NCBI GenBank assembly: GCA_036381435.1
Contig: DASVCW010000033.1
Span: 1-64,000, forward strand
Direction of reading: 5' to 3'
DNA from: Fodinibius sp036381435
Lineage (GTDB): Bacteria > Bacteroidota > Rhodothermia > Balneolales > Balneolaceae
Length of the DNA: 64,000 nt
The notes beneath the pieces were generated by a model that made no database searches, was not told the DNA's origin, and saw only the letters and a program-made list of their open reading frames with translations. Of the stretch, positions 41,411-48,351 are shown piece by piece; within the stretch, counting starts at the first letter, position 1; each line of letters opens with the position of its first letter. Made by a program: the position numbers and the translations under genes.

Positions 41411-42784
41411 TTATTTAGCAATCTTCTCCATCACGGTTAGCCGTTTCATAAGATCGCTTACCGTATGATTTTCCAAATCAAAAACCGTTTTTATTAACCT
41501 TTCACGATCATCTCGTACCATATAAGCTCCTGCCAAAAGGTTGAACTTTGCTGAAACTGTTTCCCAGCTCATCGGCCTTGTGGTAAACCCTTCATAATCG
41601 CTTTTTTGAATGCTATATTCACTGCCGTCATTTAAATGAACGGTGAGACGTACGGCCATTTGATCAGGAAAGCGATCACTGAACTCTTTTGCCTGCGTTA
41701 CTTTCACTTTTTGAAGCAGAGATTGTATATCTTCTCTTTCAATCCGTTCCTGTTCATATTGCTCCGGCATCACCTGTCCATCGAGCAGGGCGGCCGAAAC
41801 CATGTATTGCAGGCTGTGATCGGCTTCTTCCTTGCGCCGCACAATCGTTTTGTCACCTTCCTCGCCTCCGCCAATGATGTTGTAAGCCACATCAAAAATT
41901 TCTATATCAATCTGTCTCACTTCAGAAGCGGTAAATTCATACTCTTCTCTCAAATCCATCATTGCTTCAATAGATGTCTGGGAATGAATTTCGGCATTAT
42001 ATCTTTTGATAATCGTTTGAGTAACCTTTTCTAAGTCTTCGTTCTTCCAGTCAATTTCAAAGTCTCCCGCAATAGCTTCCATAAACCCCTTATTTCCTTC
42101 AAACACAGCAGGCGGACCCGTAATGCCATATTTTGCTAAAAGCGCTGCGTGAGTACCACCAAAAGCGGTATGAGGAAAAGCCAGTCCTTTCCAATTAGAA
42201 AGTTCACCTGTTCGGGTAACCCGCAGGGCGTTCAGCGCTGTTCCCGCTATAGATAAAGCGTTAGCTGTCTGTTCTTTATTTAACCCCAGAGCCTTAGAAA
42301 CTCCCGCGGCTATCGAATAAGAACCCTGTGTAGTATGATCAAATCCCTTATCACGAACCGGAGCTTCATCACTAAGCCGGCATTGTACCTGATATGCTAC
42401 TGCCAGCGCAGCTAAAAATTCTTTACCGTTAATGTCGGCATATTCGCCTGCCGCTAATATCGAGCCAATATTATCGCTGGGGTGACAGGTTTCATCTTTG
42501 GCCAGGTAGCTGTCATTGAAATCCAGGTAACGAACCAGGGCGCTGTTGTAAAAGGCGGCGCGTTCGAGGCTGGTTTTCTCTCCGCCGATGAGTGTAGCTT
42601 GTGGCGTTCCTCCTAAGTCTTTAATCATTCTCCGTATCGCCTGAACGGGTTCGCCTTCAATAGCACCGATGGCTGTTCCCAGCGAATCGAGCAGACGTAT
42701 TTTTAATTGGGTTACTGCTTCGTCAGACAACTTTTCAAATGCTGCCTGATCAATAAATTGAGCTAAGTCATGGACAATTATAAT
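41411..42784 (-). CDS. MmgE/PrpD family protein
   Basis: About 457 residues of the 2-methylcitrate dehydratase/immune-responsive gene 1 family. SLERAAFYNSALVRYLDFND, AVAYQVQCRLSDE and KGFDHTTQGSYSIAAGVSKA are the family blocks. Conserved sequence (VHDLAQFIDQAAFEKLSDEA) extends upstream of the first TTG (42730), so I extend the gene to 42784, where an ATT follows an AAGAGG ribosome-binding site; no ATG, GTG or TTG is available there. It is 9 bp downstream of the SufR-like regulator. The substrate could be 2-methylcitrate, aconitate or another; no prpB/C gene is near. Confidence 0.8.
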   Translation of the reverse strand: MIIVHDLAQFIDQAAFEKLSDEAVTQLKIRLLDSLGTAIGAIEGEPVQAIRRMIKDLGGTPQATLIGGEKTSLERAAFYNSALVRYLDFNDSYLAKDETCHPSDNIGSILAAGEYADINGKEFLAALAVAYQVQCRLSDEAPVRDKGFDHTTQGSYSIAAGVSKALGLNKEQTANALSIAGTALNALRVTRTGELSNWKGLAFPHTAFGGTHAALLAKYGITGPPAVFEGNKGFMEAIAGDFEIDWKNEDLEKVTQTIIKRYNAEIHSQTSIEAMMDLREEYEFTASEVRQIDIEIFDVAYNIIGGGEEGDKTIVRRKEEADHSLQYMVSAALLDGQVMPEQYEQERIEREDIQSLLQKVKVTQAKEFSDRFPDQMAVRLTVHLNDGSEYSIQKSDYEGFTTRPMSWETVSAKFNLLAGAYMVRDDRERLIKTVFDLENHTVSDLMKRLTVMEKIAK

Positions 42785-42793
42785 TGGTACCTC

Positions 42794-43426
42794 TTATGGG
42801 TTTTTTAATGGTATATCATAGCTGCAAGCATAGTCCCCCTCTGCGATATGTGTTGTTCGTTCCGCATCACCAAACAACCTTTTGAAAAACATGGCTTCAA
42901 GCTTACAGGGCAGGCGGGTTTCTTTCACCACTTCACTAAACGGGCAGTTACATTCTTTGATGGTTAATTTTTCTTCGTTCTCGCTAAACTCAAATTCCGG
43001 CATAAAGCCTTCTTCCTCGAGCATTTCGGTTAATTTCTTCACCCGTTTCTTTAGGTCGTCTTTAGAAGCTTCATCCATACGTTGTTGAGCCATATTCATC
43101 CGCTTCTCCCAAAACATTTCGAAGAAATTCTCAATCGTTTCTTCATCACCCCGGGCTTTTAAATAATTCAGCAGATCTTTAATTAAAGCGGACTCTGAAG
43201 AAGGGTATAAGCTGTTTCCCTTGTTGGTTAACTGGTATTGAAGGCTTGGCCGGCCGGGGCCGATACGAAGGTAGTCACGGATGATGTAACCGTCCCTCTC
43301 AAGCTGCAGCAAATGTTCTCGAAGTGTGGTCTTTGAAAGTCCGGTGTGTTCCGAAGCCTTGTCAATAGATACCAGTCCGTTTCGTTTTATGAAGTCGAGC
43401 AGCTGTTTTTTTGAGCCTGTAAACAT
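42794..43426 (-). CDS. SufR-like Fe-S winged-helix transcriptional regulator
   Basis: 210 residues. An N-terminal winged helix (LLDFIKRNGLVSIDKASEHT, then GLSKTTLREHLLQLERDGYI) is of the ArsR/DeoR type. The C-terminal cysteines C159-x-C161-x12-C174-x26-C201 (ECNCPFSEVV...LPCKLE...GDYACSYDI) match the SufR pattern, so it probably binds a [4Fe-4S] cluster and reports iron-sulfur status. A central coiled-coil-like helix suggests a dimer. It sits between the hemerythrin-type gene (22-bp gap) and the PrpD-like gene (9-bp gap). The divergent fdxA-DUF2249-DUF59-NnrS-like operon is a possible target. Confidence 0.88.
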   Translation of the reverse strand: MFTGSKKQLLDFIKRNGLVSIDKASEHTGLSKTTLREHLLQLERDGYIIRDYLRIGPGRPSLQYQLTNKGNSLYPSSESALIKDLLNYLKARGDEETIENFFEMFWEKRMNMAQQRMDEASKDDLKKRVKKLTEMLEEEGFMPEFEFSENEEKLTIKECNCPFSEVVKETRLPCKLEAMFFKRLFGDAERTTHIAEGDYACSYDIPLKNP

Positions 43427-43448
43427 AATTATTCGTTTTTTTGATCTT

Positions 43449-44210
43449 TTAATTCTCTAAATCTTTTGCCTTTATCTTTTCCTGAACCAGTGGCAGCAAC
43501 GATTCTTTTTCAACTTTAAACTGCTTATTCAGGCCGGTAAACAGAGTTTTAAAATTTTGATTAAGAATGCGCAGGGTTGAACAAGCACCTCCGGGATTCT
43601 CAAACTTATTGCCATTTTCGGAAATGGTTTTCATTAACCGAAGTAACCTGCTTTGATCTTTATGAACAATTTCCAGACATCGTTTCAGCTTACGGATAGT
43701 GCCATCCAAAAGGTCTCCCTTCGTGTGTTGAAGCGTATTTACAAGAGGGTAAAATCTCTTTGCCTCAAACTCATAGTACATCCTGACCGCTTCCTCAAAC
43801 CTTTCAAAGTACCACTGCATATTTTTGAGCCAGGGATACTGGTTGCCGTGTATTTGGTGAACTCTGGGAAAGCTGTTGCTTATCTCTTCTAACAACTTGA
43901 GATTAACTGAATGGAACTCCTCGTGCAAATACTCACACCAACCGGAAAGGTTATCGCCATAGTCCGGCTTTTCCTGTTTCCTCTCTGATGGTTTATCGTT
44001 TTCGGTGCGACGTTGTTTTTTAATCCACTTGAGAACTTCTACTTCACTCCACTGACGTTGCTGGCAAACACTGCGTAAGCTTTGGTTTTTGTGATCAAAA
44101 GGGTTCAGGCCAATAGAGGCGAGCAGTTCGGCGGCGTGTCGATCAGCCGCGATAATTTGGGATAGAGTGGCATCAGGAGTTAATTTTGCAAGAGAGGGAT
44201 CTTTTTCCAT
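43449..44210 (-). CDS. Hemerythrin-domain protein with ScdA_N-like N-terminus lacking the CC motif
   Basis: 253 residues from the ATG at 44208-44210, preceded by GAGGAAAG. The N-terminal SLAKLTPDATLSQIIAADRH block resembles ScdA_N, but the usual FCCGG is GLNPFDHK. The C-terminal part has EEFHSVNLKLLEEISNSFPR, VHQIHGNQYPWL, EAKRFYPLVNTLQH and VEKESLLPLVQEKI, giving His and Glu ligands as in hemerythrin/RIC proteins. It likely binds di-iron but may not be a classical RIC. It is divergent from the ferredoxin operon and heads the SufR-like/PrpD operon. Confidence 0.8.
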   Translation of the reverse strand: MEKDPSLAKLTPDATLSQIIAADRHAAELLASIGLNPFDHKNQSLRSVCQQRQWSEVEVLKWIKKQRRTENDKPSERKQEKPDYGDNLSGWCEYLHEEFHSVNLKLLEEISNSFPRVHQIHGNQYPWLKNMQWYFERFEEAVRMYYEFEAKRFYPLVNTLQHTKGDLLDGTIRKLKRCLEIVHKDQSRLLRLMKTISENGNKFENPGGACSTLRILNQNFKTLFTGLNKQFKVEKESLLPLVQEKIKAKDLEN

Positions 44211-44372
44211 GATTTCTTTCCTCAAGGTTCTTTTTAATCGCTAACAGAAGATAGAGAGGTTTTTAGGAATAAGCAATAAAAAAGGAAAAAACCGTTTTTA
44301 TAGTTGATATTAATTTCGCGGCTTTCTACTTTAGAACTGCACCTTAGAACTAACCACAAAAATGGAGCTCTT

Positions 44373-44708
44373 ATGGCCTATGTCGTAACGGATGCTTGCG
44401 TGCAGTGCAAGTACACTAATTGCGCGGCTGTTTGTCCGGTTGATGCCTTTCGCGAAGGCCCCAACTTTCTGGTTATCGATCCTTTTGAATGCATAGATTG
44501 CGATGCCTGCGTGGCTGAATGTCCGGTAAGTGCTATTTACCCCGATGACGAGGTGCCTTCTGTATGGGAAGAGTATATCGAGCTTAATGAACGGCTGTCT
44601 GAAGAATGGGCAGAATATGTAATTAATGAAACTAAAGATCCGCTTCCGGAGGCCGAAGAGTGGGCAGATCGCGAAAACAAACGCGAGTATTTGAAAGAAA
44701 AATGGTGA
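44373..44708 (+). CDS. fdxA: 7Fe ferredoxin (FdxA type)
   Basis: 111 residues. Cysteines C9, C12, C17, C21 (ACVQCKYTNCAAVCP) and C40, C43, C46, C50 (ECIDCDACVAECP) fit the Azotobacter FdI pattern of one [3Fe-4S] plus one [4Fe-4S] cluster. The acidic C-terminal tail is typical of FdxA. The ATG at 44373 follows a GGAG ribosome-binding site; an upstream extension of 23 residues has no support. First gene of the operon with DUF2249, DUF59 and an NnrS-like protein. Confidence 0.94.
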   Translation: MAYVVTDACVQCKYTNCAAVCPVDAFREGPNFLVIDPFECIDCDACVAECPVSAIYPDDEVPSVWEEYIELNERLSEEWAEYVINETKDPLPEAEEWADRENKREYLKEKW

Positions 44709-44747
44709 GCAAACCTTAACAACAACTCAAAAACCATTATAAATCAG

Positions 44748-44987
44748 ATGGCTGAAACAGAACAACAACTCGACATCCGAAAAATAGAACCGCGACGTAA
44801 ACATCCGAGCATTTTTGAAACCTATGATGCACTTGAAACAGGTCAAACCTTCGTTATTGTTAACGATCACAATCCTAAACCCCTGAAGTATGAATTGGCT
44901 GCCGAGAGGGGGGAAGATAAGTTCTCTTGGGAATACCTGGAGGAAGGTCCTGAGGTTTGGAAAGTTCGCATAGGTAAAACGGCATAA
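44748..44987 (+). CDS. DUF2249 domain protein
   Basis: 79 residues, LDIRKIEPRRKHPSIFETYD and LETGQTFVIVNDHNPKPLKY, the DUF2249 fold (TusA-like). Such proteins accompany hemerythrin-domain and NO-response genes, here 40 bp after fdxA and 18 bp before the DUF59 gene. The exact role is unknown. Confidence 0.9.
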   Translation: MAETEQQLDIRKIEPRRKHPSIFETYDALETGQTFVIVNDHNPKPLKYELAAERGEDKFSWEYLEEGPEVWKVRIGKTA

Positions 44988-45005
44988 ATTTCACCCGCAA
45001 AATGG

Positions 45006-45359
45006 ATGGATACATCTAAATCTGAAATACGGCGCAGGATAGCCCGGGTGCTTCGGCAGGTCATTGATCCCGAACTTGGAGTTAACATAATTGACCTGGG
45101 ATTAGTCTATAACATCTTGTTTGATGATGGCAAGGTGATTGTGGAATACACAGCAACTACCCCGGGCTGTCCTATGCGTCGCTATTTACAGCAAAAAGTG
45201 GAAGAGGCTTTAGAAGAAATCGACAGTGTTAAAGAGTACGAGGCGCGGTTGATATGGGAGCCTGTCTGGTCAGTTGAAATGATTATACCTGATGTAGATT
45301 TTTTTGCTCATCCGCCTCCTCAAATAGATAATTATAGCACCAAAATAATCAATCAATAA
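45006..45359 (+). CDS. DUF59/MIP18 family Fe-S assembly factor
   Basis: 117 residues. DPELGVNIIDLGLVYNI, TATTPGCPMRRYLQQKVEEA and ARLIWEPVWSVEMI are the conserved DUF59 segments, with the single Cys in TTPGCPM. SufT/PaaD-like proteins of this family help to mature Fe-S proteins. It overlaps in function with the Fe-S repair theme of this region. 18 bp after DUF2249 and 21 bp before the NnrS-like gene. Confidence 0.92.
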   Translation: MDTSKSEIRRRIARVLRQVIDPELGVNIIDLGLVYNILFDDGKVIVEYTATTPGCPMRRYLQQKVEEALEEIDSVKEYEARLIWEPVWSVEMIIPDVDFFAHPPPQIDNYSTKIINQ

Positions 45360-45380
45360 AGTCCCTTTCCCTCTAAATCG

Positions 45381-46490
45381 ATGAATAGAAAAACATCCGC
45401 TTTAGTACTCGTCAGCCTGTTGGTTTTTGCCGGCCTGGCTTTGCTTTCAGGCCTGTTTTCCGGCTTAGTTCGTTTAGGATGGGTGATTGAAGGCGGTTCT
45501 CCGGTTTCGCCCTTAATACATGGACCGTTGATGATTAACGGTTTTCTTGGTACTCTCATTAGCCTTGAACGATCCGCGGCCTTAGAAAAAAAGTGGGCCT
45601 ACGCGGCTCCTGTTTGTATGGCCATTGCAACAGTTATACTGCTTTTGGGAATCATAGTAATCGCGCAATGGCTCTATCTTGTGGGCGCTATTTTACTGTT
45701 ACTCATTTTGACTTACCTGTACCAGTTACAGAAAGAGATGTATCATATAATTATGGCGGTGGGAGGTGCTTGTCTGGTGACCGGAAATTTTTTGTATTTA
45801 TATGGCCTGCCTATTTATAACATCATTGTTTGGTGGATGGGTTTTCTGCTTTTAATCATCTTTAGTGAGCGCCTGGAGCTGAACCGCATTATGCGTCCGT
45901 CGCAAAATGTACAATACTTGTTTACGGGTTTAGTGCTCTTTTGGCTTGCAGGAATCACTTTAACTTATGTTGACCGTTACAGTGGTTGGGCTATCGCTTC
46001 TGTTGCTCTTATCCTGCAGGCTCTTTGGCTCTTTAAATACGATATTGCCAGACGTACTATTCGATCAACAGCCTGGACCCGCTACAGTGCCGTTTGCCTT
46101 CTTATAGGTTATGGATGGCTTGTGTTAGCGGGTTTATTCGGCTTGTGGAAGGGTTTGCCTGCAGCCGGGCCAATGTATGACGCCATACTCCACATGATAT
46201 TTTTAGGATTTGTATTCAGCATGATTTTTGCCCATGCGCCGGTTATAATTCCATCACTTTCAGGAAAAGACATACCTTATCACAACTATTTTTATCTTCC
46301 GCTGATTCTTTTGCATAGCTCCCTGCTGATTCGCATTATGGGTGACCTGTTTTGGCTGCCTGTGATAAGAAAATCCGGAGCTCACACTAATGTTCTTGCT
46401 ATTCTTCTTTTTCTTGGCGGCATTGGGTTTCAGCTTGTTCGCAATTCATTAAAAAAAAGCCGGCAGCTCAAAGCAGCTGAAAAATCTTAG
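45381..46490 (+). CDS. NnrS-like polytopic membrane protein
   Basis: 369 residues with about 12 hydrophobic segments. IHGPLMINGFLGTLISLERS (about 45-64) and HMIFLGFVFSMIFAHAPVII (about 270-289) resemble the His-containing helices of NnrS, a heme/copper membrane protein linked to NO stress. It ends with a basic tail. Last gene of the fdxA-DUF2249-DUF59 operon. The similarity is partial, so I keep this as NnrS-like. Confidence 0.7.
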   Translation: MNRKTSALVLVSLLVFAGLALLSGLFSGLVRLGWVIEGGSPVSPLIHGPLMINGFLGTLISLERSAALEKKWAYAAPVCMAIATVILLLGIIVIAQWLYLVGAILLLLILTYLYQLQKEMYHIIMAVGGACLVTGNFLYLYGLPIYNIIVWWMGFLLLIIFSERLELNRIMRPSQNVQYLFTGLVLFWLAGITLTYVDRYSGWAIASVALILQALWLFKYDIARRTIRSTAWTRYSAVCLLIGYGWLVLAGLFGLWKGLPAAGPMYDAILHMIFLGFVFSMIFAHAPVIIPSLSGKDIPYHNYFYLPLILLHSSLLIRIMGDLFWLPVIRKSGAHTNVLAILLFLGGIGFQLVRNSLKKSRQLKAAEKS

Positions 46491-46828
46491 CCCGTTTAGT
46501 TATTCAGTGGTTTAAAAAAGGTTTATCCTTGTTTTTTAAAGGAAGAGTTCAGAAATGTTTCAAACATTCCCGTCAATTCCAACTCCGAAATTTCCTAAAA
46601 ATTTACTACCTTTGAATGCCTGTTCAGGATGGACAAATTCTTGTAAAAGCCTCTAATAAACTTGTTTGTGTCATGCTGTCCCGAAAGCTCTCGGATCATG
46701 CTAAGTTTTCTTTTAAAACTGTTAATGCGATTTTAACCACAGATCCCGATCCGACAGCTGGGGGACAGAATGACAAAATTTTTAAGGCTTTTAAAAAAGC
46801 ATTTAATTTTAATCAACAGTAGTGAATA
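46491..46828. other. Intergenic region with paired repeat, no gene seen
   Basis: This 338-bp gap before fumC contains TACCTTTG (46607-46614), a match to the -7 consensus, and an inverted-repeat pair. Open frames across the repeat are shadows. Confidence 0.4.
46668..46775. repeat. Inverted-repeat pair (GTCATGCTG...GACAGAATGACA type)
   Basis: GTGTCATGCTGTCCCGAAAG at 46668 and GATCCCGATCCGACAGCTGG with GACAGAATGACA to 46775 are inverted and partly self-complementary. The family is that of 31954-32053. Confidence 0.6.
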
Positions 46829-48223
46829 ATGAGTGAATACCGTACGGAGAAAGATTCCATGGGAGATATTAAAGTACCTAAAGATGTCTATTACGGGGCA
46901 CAAACCCAGCGTGCTATTGATAATTTTCCGGTCAGTGGCCTTCGCTTCAGCCGTGATTTTATTGAGGCTTTGGGGCTGATCAAGAAGAATGCAGCCAAAG
47001 TAAATGCAGAACTCGGCGAAGTGGATGAAGGTATTGCCATCGCCATTCAAAAAGCGGCAGATGAAGTAATTGAAGGAAGATTTGATCGCGATTTTGCCAT
47101 TGATATTTTTCAGACGGGCTCCGGTACCTCAACCAACATGAATGCCAATGAAGTGATCGCGAGGCGGGCGAATGAACTTAAAGATGGTTCTGTAGATACC
47201 GATATTCACCCTAACGATCATGTCAATTACGGACAAAGTTCGAATGATGTGATCCCAACAGCAATCCGCGTGGCTGCGGTAAGAACCGTAACAAAGAATT
47301 TGATTCCTGCCCTTAATCATTTGCAAGTTGCTTTCGCTGAAAAGGTCAACGAATTTGCTGATGTGGTGAAGACCGGCCGAACCCATTTGATGGATGCCAT
47401 GCCGGTTACAATCGGCCAGGAATTTAGTGGTTACGCGCGGCAGATTGAGCTGGGTATAGAGCGGGTTGAATCGGCGCTGCAAAGAGTCGCGGAACTCCCC
47501 CAGGGTGGAACCGCGGTGGGTACGGGAATTAATACAAATCCTGATTTTGGAGAGAAAATAGCGGCGGCTCTTTCTCGTGAAACAGGTTTTCAGTTTAAAG
47601 AAGCCGAAAACCATTTTGAAGCTCAATCCACTGTGGACGCACCTGTTGAATTAAGCAGCCAGCTAAAAACCATTGCGGTGGGGTTGATGAAAATTGGTAA
47701 TGATTTGCGCTGGATGAACTCAGGCCCCAACAGTGGATTAGGTGAAATTCAGCTTGAAGCGCTTCAGCCTGGTTCATCCATCATGCCGGGTAAGGTTAAC
47801 CCTGTTATCGAAGAATCACTTACTATGGTCTGTGCACAAGTGATTGGCAACGATTCAACCATCACCGTTGCGGGACAGTCAGGCAATTTTGAGCTAAATG
47901 TGATGCTTCCGGTGGTTGCTCATAACTTGTTGCAATCGGTTAACATTTTAGGAAATGCGGCGAAGAACCTGGCTGATCGTTCAGTTTCACGACTTTCAGT
48001 AAACAAAGAACGGGTGGCAGATATGGTGGGACGAAATCCTGTTTTAGTTACGGCTTTGAATCCCATTATCGGCTATGATCTGGCCGCAAAAATTGCCAAA
48101 AAAGCTTTTAAAGAAAACCGTCCGGTAAAAGATGTAGCTCGCGAAATGACTGATTTGAGTGATGAAGAGCTCGATCAGGCACTTGACCCAATTAAAATGA
48201 CGAAAGGCGGGTTTATGGAATGA
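46829..48223 (+). CDS. fumC: Class II fumarate hydratase
   Basis: 464 residues; converts fumarate to malate in the TCA cycle. The signature GSSIMPGKVNPV (about 315-326), TGSGTSTNMNANEVI, and GRTHLMDAMPVTIGQEFSGY are complete. Length is standard. A single gene; the downstream 11-bp perfect inverted repeat GAAGCAAGAAG / CTTCTTGCTTC (48249-48310) may end its transcript. Confidence 0.97.
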   Translation: MSEYRTEKDSMGDIKVPKDVYYGAQTQRAIDNFPVSGLRFSRDFIEALGLIKKNAAKVNAELGEVDEGIAIAIQKAADEVIEGRFDRDFAIDIFQTGSGTSTNMNANEVIARRANELKDGSVDTDIHPNDHVNYGQSSNDVIPTAIRVAAVRTVTKNLIPALNHLQVAFAEKVNEFADVVKTGRTHLMDAMPVTIGQEFSGYARQIELGIERVESALQRVAELPQGGTAVGTGINTNPDFGEKIAAALSRETGFQFKEAENHFEAQSTVDAPVELSSQLKTIAVGLMKIGNDLRWMNSGPNSGLGEIQLEALQPGSSIMPGKVNPVIEESLTMVCAQVIGNDSTITVAGQSGNFELNVMLPVVAHNLLQSVNILGNAAKNLADRSVSRLSVNKERVADMVGRNPVLVTALNPIIGYDLAAKIAKKAFKENRPVKDVAREMTDLSDEELDQALDPIKMTKGGFME

Positions 48224-48248
48224 TTGGCTGGAAGTGATGAAAAAGGAA

Positions 48249-48310
48249 GAAGCAAGAAGTGAAAAGCAAGAAAGATTAGATGATGAAATTTACTTCTCCC
48301 TTCTTGCTTC
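48249..48310. repeat. Inverted repeat between fumC and the E1 gene
   Basis: Perfect 11-bp arms GAAGCAAGAAG (48249-48259) and CTTCTTGCTTC (48300-48310) with a 40-base loop, too long for a classic terminator. Probably another extragenic repeat. Confidence 0.5.
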
Positions 48311-48351
48311 TCGCTCGGTATAACTATTTGAACTAAAGAAAAAAAGAAACT

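Noticed and set aside
43449..44210. Second classical RIC protein
   Set aside because: The diagnostic FCCGG of ScdA_N is replaced by GLNPFDHK, so I call it only hemerythrin/ScdA-like.
46616..46822. A 68-residue plus-strand open frame before fumC
   Set aside because: It runs through an inverted-repeat pair and has no ribosome-binding site or protein-like pattern.
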